From the NCBI RefSeq assembly GCF_001691565.1, contig NZ_MAYO01000003.1:2283851-2347850 (forward strand): 64,000 nt of DNA, in the 5' to 3' direction. Positions 16,999-25,126 of the stretch are shown here, piece after piece. How positions within the stretch are numbered: position 1 is the stretch's first letter; each line of letters starts with the position of its first letter. Below the pieces are notes generated by a model that ran no database searches, was not told the origin of the DNA, and was given only the letters and a program-made list of their open reading frames with translations. The stretch comes from Microbacterium oleivorans. GTDB lineage: Bacteria > Actinomycetota > Actinomycetes > Actinomycetales > Microbacteriaceae. The translations under genes were made by a program, and so were the position numbers.

Positions 16999-17025
16999 CC
17001 CGCCGCGGACACCACCGCCGCGCGA

Positions 17026-17295
17026 TCAGCGCTTGGCGCCTTTGCGGCCGAACAGTGCGCCGTAGATCAGCAACACGATGAGCGAGCCGCCGATCGCGAG
17101 CAGCCACGTCGACAGCGAGAAGAACTCGTTGAGGTTGACGTCGAAGATCAGCCCGCCGAGCCAGCCGCCGAGCAGAGCTCCGACGATGCCGAGCAGCAGC
17201 GTGACGAACCAGCCGCCGCCCTGCTTGCCCGGCAGGATGAGCTTTGCGATGGCGCCGGCCAGCAGGCCGAGGATGAGGAAACCGAAAAAGCCCAT
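17026..17295 (-). CDS. GlsB/YeaQ/YmgE family stress membrane protein
   Basis: An 89-residue, glycine-rich membrane protein with three predicted spans (about 2-20, 28-50, 62-82) and the family signature ILGLLAGAIAKLILPGKQGG. Members (transglycosylase-associated proteins) are induced by stress in many bacteria; no enzymatic activity is known. It lies on the same strand just downstream of the Asp23 gene; GlsB and Asp23/Gls24 genes are often neighbours, which supports a shared envelope-stress role. Confidence 0.88.
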   Translation of the reverse strand: MGFFGFLILGLLAGAIAKLILPGKQGGGWFVTLLLGIVGALLGGWLGGLIFDVNLNEFFSLSTWLLAIGGSLIVLLIYGALFGRKGAKR

Positions 17296-17343
17296 GATGA
17301 CTCCTTAGTGATGGTGTGTCTGATTCCGTAGCAGCGGATGCCG

Positions 17344-17418
17344 TCAGTTCAGTCGCTTGCGCACGTCGTGCGCCACGTCCTTGACGGCGGCGACAAAAGT
17401 CTTCGCCGTGTTGCGCAT
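17344..17418 (-). CDS. Possible small amphipathic peptide downstream of asp23
   Basis: A 24-codon frame, MRNTAKTFVAAVKDVAHDVR followed by KRLN, starts 3 bases after the asp23 stop codon. It would form one basic amphipathic helix. A TTG overlapping the stop as TTGA would add two residues. No clear ribosome site, so translation would depend on coupling. Its chance occurrence cannot be excluded. Confidence 0.35.
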   Translation of the reverse strand: MRNTAKTFVAAVKDVAHDVRKRLN

Positions 17419-17420
17419 GG

Positions 17421-17900
17421 TCAAGCGATGCGCGACTCGGTCTGCTCGTCCTCATCGTCGGCGATGTGGACGTCGTGGATCTCGACGTTGACCTCGACGA
17501 CGTCGAGTCCTGTGAGTCGCTCGATGGCGCCGGCGACCGAGGCGCGGACCTCGTCGGCGACGCGGCCGATCGGCGCCGGGTACTCCACGACGACCTTGAG
17601 GTCCGCGGCGGCCTGCGTCTCGCCGACCTCGACCTTGACGCCCTGCGTCAGGTCGGTCGCGTTGACGGCGTCACGGATGGCGCCGAGCGCGCGAGCTCCG
17701 CCGCCGCCGAGCGCGTACACGCCGCTGACCTCGCGGGCGGCGATCCCGGCCACCTTGGCGACGACGCCGTCGGCGATCGTGATCCGGCCCGCGACCTTCG
17801 GGTCGCCGGCGGGCGCGGCGGATGCCGCACGGTCGACGCGCGTCGCCGTCTTGGGCGTCGTGGTGGTGGCGGTGCTCGTGGTGGTCTTCTCGTCAGCCAT
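17421..17900 (-). CDS. Asp23/Gls24 family envelope stress protein
   Basis: The product is 159 residues with a Thr/Lys-rich, disordered N-terminal tail (1-40). The Asp23 domain runs about 48-148: G-R-I-T-I-A-D-G-V-V-A-K-V-A-G-I-A-A-R-E-V-S-G-V, then VVEYPAPIGRVADEVRASV and an acidic end. In Staphylococcus Asp23 is an abundant membrane-associated protein affecting cell-envelope homeostasis. Soluble by itself, it usually needs an anchor (AmaP), which is not seen here. The start at 17900 gives the disordered tail; the longer open frame upstream has no similarity. Confidence 0.88.
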   Translation of the reverse strand: MADEKTTTSTATTTTPKTATRVDRAASAAPAGDPKVAGRITIADGVVAKVAGIAAREVSGVYALGGGGARALGAIRDAVNATDLTQGVKVEVGETQAAADLKVVVEYPAPIGRVADEVRASVAGAIERLTGLDVVEVNVEIHDVHIADDEDEQTESRIA

Positions 17901-18041
17901 GGGGGTATCCCTCACTGTGTCGTCTCGTCCGACGCCGTGCCGTCGGGGCCGCGTCGGAGGGCGTGGTCTGCGCCCTCGGAGATAGGAGGTGCCCACAGCC
18001 CGAAACGTCACAGAAAAGTGCACACGGGATACCCTCGAGGC

Positions 18042-18203
18042 ATGACGATCACGGCACGCTACCGCCTCGAGCGGGCACTGCCGTCGGCGATCGGCATCCG
18101 CACGCTCAACGCGCCGCAGCATCCCGGAACGAACGGGTGGGTGAGCGAATGGGGTACCAACGCGCACGGCGAGATCGCCGGCTGCCCGCCGTCAGCGGCC
18201 TGA
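18042..18203 (+). CDS. Small hypothetical protein, 53 residues
   Basis: A short frame starting ATGACGATCACG, with CTCGAGG directly upstream as a possible but closely spaced ribosome site. The peptide is rich in Gly, Ala and Pro in its second half (PQHPGTNGWVSEWGTNAHGE) and has one cysteine. No family recognised. It sits divergently from asp23 and 63 bases before nhaA. Third-position GC is high, as in real genes here, but the size makes the call uncertain. Confidence 0.45.
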   Translation: MTITARYRLERALPSAIGIRTLNAPQHPGTNGWVSEWGTNAHGEIAGCPPSAA

Positions 18204-18266
18204 CCCGCACCGCTCGTCGGTGCGCCCTCAGCGACCCCTGATCACCGACGCGGAAAGCGATCCGTC

Positions 18267-19541
18267 ATGTCCACTTCCCCTTCACCCCACACGGCACCGC
18301 ACGAGATCTGGCGCGGGATCCGCCAGACCGTCCGCACCGACACCTTCGGCGGCATCCTGCTGCTGGCCGCCACGGTCGCGGCCCTCGTCCTCGCCAACTC
18401 GCCCCTCGCGGACTGGTACGTGGGCGTCCGCGAGACCTCGTTCGGCCCCGAAGCCCTCCACCTCGACCTCACCGTCGCGCACTGGGCAGCGGACGGCCTG
18501 CTCGCGATCTTCTTCTTCGTCGTCGGCCTCGAGCTGAAGGAGGAGATCGTGGCGGGCCGGCTGCGCTCGCCGCGCGTCGCCGCGGTCCCGGTGATCGGCG
18601 CCCTGGGCGGGGTCATCGTCCCCGCCCTCATCTTCACCGCCTTCACCTTCACCCTGCCCGGCGACGCCGTCCGCGGCTGGGCGATCCCCACTGCGACCGA
18701 CATCGCCTTCGCCATCGCGGTGTTCGCCGTCGTCGCGAAGGGGCTGCCGGCCGGGCTCCGCGTGTTCCTGCTCACCCTCGCCGTCGTCGACGACCTCTTC
18801 GCGATCACCATCATCGCCACCGTCTACACCGACGACCTGCAACCGCTGTGGCTCGCGGCCGCCGTCGTTCCGCTGGTGCTGTTCGCCGTCGCGGTGCGGC
18901 GCGGCATCCGTCACTGGTGGGTGCTGATGCCGCTCGCGATCGTCACGTGGGGCTTCGTTCACGCCTCCGGCGTGCACGCCACGATCGCGGGCGTCGTCCT
19001 CGCGTTCATGGTGCCGGCGACCGTGACGCCGCGCGCCCGCGTCGAGGTGGGTACGGATGCCGACGGTTCCCCCATCCACGATGCGTTGACGGCGCACTTC
19101 GCCGACCGCTTCGGGCCGATCTCGACGCTCGTCGCGTTGCCGATCTTCGCGTTCTTCTCGGCCGGCGTCACGGTCGGCGGGTGGGAGGGGCTGACGGCTG
19201 CCTTCGCCGATCCGGTGACCCTCGGCATCCTCGTCGGCCTCGTCCTCGGCAAGCCGATCGGCATCCTGCTCGCGGTGTTCCTGCTGACGCGCATCCCCGC
19301 GGTCCGGCGGACGTTCGAGCTGCGGTGGGGTGACATGGTGGGCGTCGGCCTGCTCGCCGGCATCGGGTTCACCGTCGCGCTGCTCGTGGGCGAACTCTCG
19401 TACGGCGTCGGATCGCTCGAGGACGATCACGCGAAGATCGGCATCCTCGCCGGCTCGGTCGTCGCCGCGATCGTGGGCGGCGCCGTGCTCGCCTGGCGTG
19501 CCCGTCGCGTGCGTCAGACTGGAACGACACCCCCGTCCTGA
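18267..19541 (+). CDS. nhaA: Na+/H+ antiporter NhaA
   Basis: A 424-residue NhaA antiporter with about 12 predicted spans. The ion-binding aspartate pair is in LTLAVVDDLFAITII (near 170-184), and PTATDIAFAIAVFA, a helix-IV region, precedes it. The start region FGGILLLAATVAALVLANSPL is typical. It exchanges external protons for cytoplasmic sodium and supports pH and salt homeostasis. GGAAAG lies 11 bases upstream of the ATG. The neighbouring stress genes (Asp23, GlsB) and the small membrane protein downstream fit an envelope/osmotic stress cluster. Confidence 0.93.
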   Translation: MSTSPSPHTAPHEIWRGIRQTVRTDTFGGILLLAATVAALVLANSPLADWYVGVRETSFGPEALHLDLTVAHWAADGLLAIFFFVVGLELKEEIVAGRLRSPRVAAVPVIGALGGVIVPALIFTAFTFTLPGDAVRGWAIPTATDIAFAIAVFAVVAKGLPAGLRVFLLTLAVVDDLFAITIIATVYTDDLQPLWLAAAVVPLVLFAVAVRRGIRHWWVLMPLAIVTWGFVHASGVHATIAGVVLAFMVPATVTPRARVEVGTDADGSPIHDALTAHFADRFGPISTLVALPIFAFFSAGVTVGGWEGLTAAFADPVTLGILVGLVLGKPIGILLAVFLLTRIPAVRRTFELRWGDMVGVGLLAGIGFTVALLVGELSYGVGSLEDDHAKIGILAGSVVAAIVGGAVLAWRARRVRQTGTTPPS

Positions 19542-19549
19542 GGAGCCCC

Positions 19550-19888
19550 GTGAGCCGCACGCAGCCGACGCCCGCGACGTACCAGCGCAACGCCCTCGCG
19601 CCGAGCCTCCTCGCAGCCGCGGTCCTGTTCGTCGCGCCGGCGCTGATCGAGAGCGACTGGTTCCTCACGGTGCGCTTCGTCGCGACGATCTTCGCGATCA
19701 TCATCGGATGGTTCGCGTTCCAGGCGAAGCACTGGTGGTGGATGCCGGCGATGCTGGCGATCGCGGTGGTGTGGAACCCGGTCATCCCGTTCGAGTTCTC
19801 GGGCCCGATCTGGAGCGCCGCTCAGGTCGCCGCCGCGTTCGTCTTCCTCGGCGCCGGAGCGACGATCAAAACGCGTCGCGAGGCCTGA
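19550..19888 (+). CDS. Small membrane protein (DUF6804-like)
   Basis: A 112-residue protein with four hydrophobic segments (about 14-30, 37-54, 58-76, 84-103) and the central motif W-F-A-F-Q-A-K-H-W-W-W-M-P. It resembles the DUF6804 family of small actinobacterial membrane proteins; function unknown. The GTG start follows AGGAG by 4 bases and lies 8 bases after nhaA, so the two form an operon. It ends one base before the convergent barstar gene. Confidence 0.7.
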   Translation: MSRTQPTPATYQRNALAPSLLAAAVLFVAPALIESDWFLTVRFVATIFAIIIGWFAFQAKHWWWMPAMLAIAVVWNPVIPFEFSGPIWSAAQVAAAFVFLGAGATIKTRREA

Positions 19889-19889
19889 C

Positions 19890-20279
19890 TCAGCGCAGGT
19901 CGAGCGTCACGCCGGGATGGCCCGCGAACACCTCGAGCACACGGTCGAAGTAGGTCGTCCCCGCGCCGGCGAGCACGTCGTCGAGCTGCCGCTGCAGGTC
20001 ATCGGCCCGGAACATACCCGGCTGCGCGAGCTTCGCGCGTAGCCATCGCGCGGTCTCGGCGACGCCGAGCGCGTTCCGGCTGCGGGCGGCATCCCGCCAG
20101 ACGACCCGGACGGCGTCATCCTCGGCCAGCGATCCGTACCCGCCGTAGAGCAGGTCATCCAGCGCGTCGAGGCTGGCGCCCAGGCGCCACTCCTCTCCGC
20201 TCATGAACAGCCGATTCAGCTCCTCGTAGAGATCCGGGATGCCGCCGATGCGGCCGCCCTCGATGACGTACTCGGCCAC
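19890..20279 (-). CDS. Barstar family protein
   Basis: This 129-residue protein contains the barstar core IPDLYEELNRLFMSGEEWRL followed by LDALDDLLYGGYG, the helix that occupies the barnase active site in the Bacillus pair. The second half (70-129) has a helical region and a final strand. No barnase-like RNase gene is within the window, so it may be an orphan inhibitor or act on a host RNase. The GTG start at 20279 lies 5 bases after the upstream aldo/keto reductase stop, so the genes are cotranscribed. Confidence 0.82.
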   Translation of the reverse strand: MAEYVIEGGRIGGIPDLYEELNRLFMSGEEWRLGASLDALDDLLYGGYGSLAEDDAVRVVWRDAARSRNALGVAETARWLRAKLAQPGMFRADDLQRQLDDVLAGAGTTYFDRVLEVFAGHPGVTLDLR

Positions 20280-20284
20280 GCGGC

Positions 20285-21220
20285 TCAGGGGACCTTGTGC
20301 CCTGCGGCGGTGATGAGGCCGTACCACTCGGGTCGGGTGAGAGGGATGTCCGAACCGGCGGCGGCATCCGCGACGCGCTGCGGGTTCGTGGTGCCGAGGA
20401 CGACCTGCATGTGGGCGGGATGCCGCGTGATCCAGGCGGTGGCGATGGCGGTCGGCGTGACATCGTACTTCGCTGCGAGCCGGTCCATCAGCTCGTTCAG
20501 CTCGGCGTATTCGGGGGCGCCGAAGATGACGCCGTCGAAGAAATTCTTCTGGAACGGCGACCAGGCCTGCAGCGTGATGCGGTTGATGCGCGAGTAGTCG
20601 ACGAGACCGCCGCCGTCGCGGGTGATCGAGTCGTCCTCGCCCGCCATGTTCGAAGCGAGCCCCTGCGCGACGATCGTCGAGTGCGTCACGGACAGCTGCA
20701 CCTGGTTGGCGACGATCGGCTGCGTCACCGCGGTCTTGAGCAGATCGATCTGGCGCGGAGTGTGGTTGGAGACGCCGAAGGCGAGGACCTTGCCCGACGA
20801 CTCGAGGTGGTCGAACGCGCGCGCGACCTCCTCGGGCTCGACGAGCGCATCGGGGCGGTGGAGGAGCAGCACGTCCAGGCGGTCGGTGTTCAGGGCCCGC
20901 AGGGACTCCTCGGCGGACGCCACGATGTGCTCGTACGAGTGGTCGAAGTGCCAGTCGTCGGCGACGATGCCGGTCTTGGTCTGCAACGTGATCTCATCGC
21001 GCTCCGCAGGGCCGAGGTTCAGCGCCTCGGCGAAGCGGCGCTCGCAGCCGTGGCGGCTGCTGCCGTACAGGTCGGCGTGGTCGAAGAAGTCGACGCCGCT
21101 CGCGCGGCACGCGTCGTACAGCGCCCGGATCGCCTCGTCGGACATCTCCTCGATGCGCATCATGCCGGCGACGATGTTCGGGGCCTGGCGATCGGTGGGA
21201 CCGAAGGGGACGAGGCGCAT
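20285..21220 (-). CDS. Aldo/keto reductase (YdhF-like)
   Basis: A 311-residue TIM-barrel NADPH-dependent oxidoreductase. The catalytic tetrad positions are visible: Asp and Tyr in FFDHADLYGSS (49-59), Lys in TLQTKTGI, and His in VLLLHRPDAL. The C-terminal NADP-binding loop reads VLGTTNPQRVADAAAGSD. The YdhF-like subgroup is suggested by HADLYG and DALVEPEEVARAFDHL. The substrate is unknown. Its first 61 bases overlap the end of the upstream EI24 gene in another frame, which is unusually long; a later start is possible but would cut the first barrel strand. Confidence 0.85.
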   Translation of the reverse strand: MRLVPFGPTDRQAPNIVAGMMRIEEMSDEAIRALYDACRASGVDFFDHADLYGSSRHGCERRFAEALNLGPAERDEITLQTKTGIVADDWHFDHSYEHIVASAEESLRALNTDRLDVLLLHRPDALVEPEEVARAFDHLESSGKVLAFGVSNHTPRQIDLLKTAVTQPIVANQVQLSVTHSTIVAQGLASNMAGEDDSITRDGGGLVDYSRINRITLQAWSPFQKNFFDGVIFGAPEYAELNELMDRLAAKYDVTPTAIATAWITRHPAHMQVVLGTTNPQRVADAAAGSDIPLTRPEWYGLITAAGHKVP

Positions 21221-22035
21221 CGTGCTCCGTTTCTGCGCCCGGTGGGCGCTGCCGAGTGATCAGTCTGACCCGTGACGGCTCGTCCGTCGAGGAGGGTGCG
21301 CGACAGGACCGTGGAACCGGCCACGGCGGCGGGCATCGCGATGACGGCCCCGAGTGGCACGAGGAAGCACAGCTGGGTGGCGACGCCGAACCCGAGCACG
21401 CGCGCGCGGTGGCCCTTCCGCAGGCGACGGCGGGCCGCGGCATCCAGCCCCCGTGCGGCGAAGGCCCGCGAGGTGAGTTCGTCGGCGAGCAGCCACCCTG
21501 TGAGGAAGGCAGCGACGACGGCGCCGAGAGCCGTGCCCACGAGGGGGATCAGTCCGAGGAGGGCCGCGGCGATCGCCGCGAGCAGACCGCGGAGGATGAG
21601 CCCGATGCTGTCGCCGAGGGAACGCCAGAACCCGTAGTCCGATTCGACCGGTGCATCGCCGAGGTGCTCCTCGACGGAGCGCCAGATGCGCTCGTAGAAG
21701 GGATCGCCCACGAGAAGCGTCAGAGCGGTGAACGAGACCACTGCCAGGACGATCGCACCGCCGAGGATCCCCGCGCCGATACCGAACCGTACGAGCGACG
21801 CGGCGACATCGGACCATCCGTCCGCGAACCCCGTGAGCGTCGTGACGATGTCGCGCAGGAAGACGACGAGCGCGATGATCCCGGCGAGAAGGAGGAGGCC
21901 GACGATGACGGCCGGGATCAGCCCGAGCGCCATTCGGCCGGGCAGGCGTGCCCAGAAGCCGAATCCTCGACCGAGGTCGCCGACGCCGCGGAAGAACGAG
22001 GTAAACGGATGCCGCGAGGCGGCGGGCGTGGTCAT
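21160..22035 (-). CDS. EI24 domain membrane protein
   Basis: A 291-residue protein with about five predicted spans (35-58, 85-105, 150-172, 175-190, 235-258). The pattern LLVGDPFYERIWRSVEEHLG and the later LADELTSRAFAARGLD match the EI24/CysZ-like family, which in bacteria includes sulfate transporters but has mostly unassigned members. The last 35 residues, after LLDGRAVTG, are low-complexity and overlap the aldo/keto reductase frame by 61 bases. No cysteine biosynthesis genes are nearby, so a sulfate role is not supported. Confidence 0.8.
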   Translation of the reverse strand: MTTPAASRHPFTSFFRGVGDLGRGFGFWARLPGRMALGLIPAVIVGLLLLAGIIALVVFLRDIVTTLTGFADGWSDVAASLVRFGIGAGILGGAIVLAVVSFTALTLLVGDPFYERIWRSVEEHLGDAPVESDYGFWRSLGDSIGLILRGLLAAIAAALLGLIPLVGTALGAVVAAFLTGWLLADELTSRAFAARGLDAAARRRLRKGHRARVLGFGVATQLCFLVPLGAVIAMPAAVAGSTVLSRTLLDGRAVTGQTDHSAAPTGRRNGARCASSPSVPPIARPRTSSPA

Positions 22036-22087
22036 GCCCCCATCCTGCCGTGCCGATTCACACGCGGGGTCGACTAAGACCGCCGTT

Positions 22088-22116
22088 TATCGATATACAT
22101 ATATCGACTATCGATA
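22088..22116. promoter_or_regulatory. Repeated TATCGATA operator upstream of the DUF2975 gene
   Basis: Two perfect 8-bp palindromes TATCGATA start at 22088 and 22109, exactly 21 bp (two helical turns) apart. Between and overlapping them is a longer dyad, TCGATATA-CA-TATATCGA (22090-22107). The block is strongly AT-rich in a GC-rich genome and ends 12 bases before the DUF2975 start, so a repressor there would block transcription or initiation. The binding protein is unknown; a PadR- or Xre-type factor would fit the gene context. Confidence 0.65.
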
Positions 22117-22128
22117 GATCGGAGTCTC

Positions 22129-22605
22129 ATGATCGTGCTCTCGAAGTGTGCACTCGCGGGCCTGCTCGCGGGGATCGTCGTCGCCCAGGCGTGGATCGTC
22201 CCCGACGTCGCCGGCGGGTTCGCGCAACTCGCCCCCGAGTTCGCCGGGCTCCGGCTGCCGGGGGTCATCCTCGTCGACCTCCTGCTCCTGTTCGTGCAGG
22301 GAGCGCTGCTGTGTCTCTGGCGACTTCTCTCCCTTGCGGGGGAGCGGCGGCTGTTCGAGGACGGATCCTTCCGCTGGGTCGACACGATGATCGCGTTCGT
22401 CGGTGCGAGCATGCTGACGGTGATCGTCGGAGGCGGAGTCATCGGCGGCGCGGGCGCCGGGAGTCCGTTCGTCCTGTTCCTGGTGGTGATCGCTCTCGCC
22501 GTCGGGACCGCCGCCGCACTCCTGCTGGCTGCGCTTCGGGATGTCCTGCGAGACGCCGTGCACCTGCAGGATCAGGTCGCCGCACCTGCGCCGGCCGCCG
22601 CGTAG
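22129..22605 (+). CDS. DUF2975 family membrane protein
   Basis: The 158-residue protein has four predicted spans (about 5-22, 42-66, 85-108, 112-136) and the cytoplasmic patch R-R-L-F-E-D-G-S-F-R-W-V between spans 2 and 3, which is the DUF2975 signature. In many bacteria the gene is followed by a small Xre-type regulator (YozG-like); none follows here. GGAG lies 5 bases upstream of the ATG. A strong palindromic operator block overlaps the leader. Confidence 0.8.
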   Translation: MIVLSKCALAGLLAGIVVAQAWIVPDVAGGFAQLAPEFAGLRLPGVILVDLLLLFVQGALLCLWRLLSLAGERRLFEDGSFRWVDTMIAFVGASMLTVIVGGGVIGGAGAGSPFVLFLVVIALAVGTAAALLLAALRDVLRDAVHLQDQVAAPAPAAA

Positions 22606-22667
22606 GCACGTTCGACCGGTCCGCAGAAGGGGTTGCGCCGAGCCCGCATGTTCGTTGAAGTGGTGCG

Positions 22668-24047
22668 ATGACAAACGAGACGTCGGCTTCCCCTGTGCAG
22701 GACAAGCCCGGTCTGAAGCGCGCGGTCGGTACGTGGCTGCTCTTCGCGTTCATCGTCGGTGACACCCTCGGCGCGGGCATCTACACGCTCGTCGGGACGA
22801 TGGCGACCGACGTCGGCGGGGTGATCTGGCTCCCGCTGCTGATCGCCCTCGTCGTCGCGCTGCTCACCGCCGGCACCTACGCCGAATTGATCACCAAGTA
22901 CCCGCACGCCGGAGGCGCCGCCCGGTACGTCGACAAGGCGTTCGGCATCCCGTTCCTGTCGTTCCTCGTCGGCTTCCTGATGATGGCGTCCGGGATCACG
23001 ACGGCCGCCGCCCTCGCGAACGCATTCGCGGGCGACTACTTCACCGCTTTGGTCGACATCCCGCCGATCCCCGTCGCCATCACGTTCATCGCTCTGCTGA
23101 CCCTCATCAACCTGCGCGGTGTGAAGGAGTCGCTCGCGACGAACATGGTCGCCTCGATGATCGAGGTCTCGGGCCTGGTCATCGTGATCGTGATCGCGGC
23201 GATCGTCTTCGGCAGCGGCGGCGGCGAGCCGTCGCGCATCTTCGAGTTCGCCCCGGACGTACCGCCGCTCCAGGGGGCGTTCGCGGCATCCATCGTCGCG
23301 TTCTTCTCGTTCCTCGGCTTCGAGGCCGCCGCCAACATGGCAGAAGAGGTCAAGAACCCCTCCCGGGCGTACCCGCGAGCGCTCTTCGGCGCGATCCTGA
23401 CCGCCGCCGTCGTCTACCTGCTCATCGCGATCGGCGCCGTCATCGTCGTCGAGCCGACGAAGCTCGCGACCTCGACGGGTCCCCTGCTCGAGGTCGTCAC
23501 GGCCAGCGGTCTCGCCGTCCCGGGATGGCTCTTCAGCCTCATCGCCCTCGTCGCGATCGCCAACGGCGCTCTGCTGTTCATGGTCATGGCGAGCCGTGTC
23601 GCGTACGGACTGGCCGAGAACGAGTTGCTGCCGCATGCGTTCGGCAAGGTCCTCCCGAAGCGGCGCACGCCGTGGGTCGCGATCATCGTCGTCGCGGGTG
23701 TCACGATGCTCCTCACGGTCGTCGGCGACATCTCGACCCTCGCCAACACCACCGTGCTGCTCCTGCTGCTGGTCTTCCTGACGGCGAACGTGAGCGTGCT
23801 CGTGCTGAAGAAGGACAAGGTCGAGCACACGCACTTCTCCGTTCCGCGCATCGTGCCGATCCTCGCGATCATCGCCTCGATCGTTCTGCTCACGCAGCAG
23901 GAGTGGCCGGTCTGGCTCGCGACGGCGGGGTACGTCGCCGTGGGGACGATCCTGTTCTTCGTCGCGCGCTACGGACGCCGTCGCGGCGACCGCAAGATCG
24001 CCGAGCGGACGGGCGCGATCCCGACGGTGGGCACCTCGCGCGACTAG
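22668..24047 (+). CDS. APC family amino acid permease
   Basis: A 459-residue transporter with about 12 predicted spans. The first span contains GDTLGAGIYTLVG, the substrate-binding G-A-G-I-Y motif of APC permeases; ASIVAFFSFLGFEAAANMAEEVKNP in span 6 is the second family signature. It imports or exchanges an amino acid or polyamine; the substrate is not readable. It shares its stop codon region with the convergent histidine kinase gene: both stops overlap within CTAG at 24044-24047. Confidence 0.88.
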   Translation: MTNETSASPVQDKPGLKRAVGTWLLFAFIVGDTLGAGIYTLVGTMATDVGGVIWLPLLIALVVALLTAGTYAELITKYPHAGGAARYVDKAFGIPFLSFLVGFLMMASGITTAAALANAFAGDYFTALVDIPPIPVAITFIALLTLINLRGVKESLATNMVASMIEVSGLVIVIVIAAIVFGSGGGEPSRIFEFAPDVPPLQGAFAASIVAFFSFLGFEAAANMAEEVKNPSRAYPRALFGAILTAAVVYLLIAIGAVIVVEPTKLATSTGPLLEVVTASGLAVPGWLFSLIALVAIANGALLFMVMASRVAYGLAENELLPHAFGKVLPKRRTPWVAIIVVAGVTMLLTVVGDISTLANTTVLLLLLVFLTANVSVLVLKKDKVEHTHFSVPRIVPILAIIASIVLLTQQEWPVWLATAGYVAVGTILFFVARYGRRRGDRKIAERTGAIPTVGTSRD

Positions 24048-25126
24048 GAGCCGTGCGCCGGCAGCCTCACCGTCGCGCGCAAGCCGCCGACTGACCGTGC
24101 TGCGAGCGCGAGCTCGCCGCCGTGCGCGCCGACGATCGCGGTCACGATCGCGAGTCCGAGTCCGTTCCGCTCGTGGTCGGAACGGCGGATGCGGGCGGTC
24201 CCGCGTTGGAACGGCTCGGCGATCGTCGAGACGAGGGCGGGGTCGAGGCGATCGCCGCCGTTCTCGACGATCAGGACGGCGCCGCCGTCGTCGCGGTGCG
24301 TGGTGACCGTCACGGGTCCGGTCGCGTCGCCGTGGATCAGGGCGTTCTGCAGGAGGTTCAGCACGACCTGTCCCAGCAGGCTCGACGATCCGAATGTCGT
24401 CGCTTCCCCGCCATGGACGACCAGCTCGACGCCGCGCGCTTCAGCGAGAGGCAGCAAGGTTTCGACGGCGTCTTCCGCAAGCAGGGACAGGTCGACGGAT
24501 GCCTGCGGGAAGCCGCCTCGGTCGACGCGGGCGAGGAGCAACAAGGCCTCGACCAGATCGACGCCGCGCTCGTTGACGGCGGCGAGTCGGCCCAGCAGGT
24601 CGTCGACGTTGCGATCCGGATCCGCCCGCGCCACGTCGAGAAGGGTTCGCGTGATCGCGAGCGGAGTGCGGAGTTCGTGCGACGCGTTGGCGGCGAACCG
24701 CCGCTGCTCCTCGACCTGGGATTCGATGCGCTGCAGCATCCCATCGAACGAGTCGGCGAGCTCGCGGAACTCGTCCTGCCGGCCCGCCATACGCACCCGT
24801 GTCGACAGGTCGCCGGCGTCCGCCCGGCGGGTCGCCTCGGTGAGAGCGTCGAGCGGTGCGAGCATCCGGCCCGCGAGGAACCAGCCGCCGACCGCGCCGA
24901 TGATCAACAGGGCGACCATCGCCGCGCCGGCTGGCCCGGCGAACGCGCGCAGCAGGTCGCGCTGGCTCGGCGCGAAGCCCGTGTCGGTGAAGAGGGGCTC
25001 GTCGGGCACGTACCGCAGGAGGAACAGCCAGACGACGGTGAGGATGAGCGCGCCTGCGACGAGGACGAGCCCGACGTAGCTCAGGGTGAGCGTGATGCGG
25101 GCGCTGAGTCCCCGCGGCCGCGTCAC
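24044..25126 (-). CDS. Sensor histidine kinase
   Basis: A 360-residue membrane kinase: span 11-37, a short extracytoplasmic loop of about 28 residues, span 66-86, HAMP about 88-140, then the dimerisation helix with phospho-acceptor His150 in NASHELRTPLAITR. The ATPase domain has N boxes in VVLNLLQNALIHGD, a G1-like patch VENGGDRLDP and a G2 box NGLGLAIV. The short sensor loop suggests sensing in or near the membrane. The start overlaps the response regulator stop by 4 bases (GTGA). Confidence 0.92.
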   Translation of the reverse strand: MTRPRGLSARITLTLSYVGLVLVAGALILTVVWLFLLRYVPDEPLFTDTGFAPSQRDLLRAFAGPAGAAMVALLIIGAVGGWFLAGRMLAPLDALTEATRRADAGDLSTRVRMAGRQDEFRELADSFDGMLQRIESQVEEQRRFAANASHELRTPLAITRTLLDVARADPDRNVDDLLGRLAAVNERGVDLVEALLLLARVDRGGFPQASVDLSLLAEDAVETLLPLAEARGVELVVHGGEATTFGSSSLLGQVVLNLLQNALIHGDATGPVTVTTHRDDGGAVLIVENGGDRLDPALVSTIAEPFQRGTARIRRSDHERNGLGLAIVTAIVGAHGGELALAARSVGGLRATVRLPAHGS

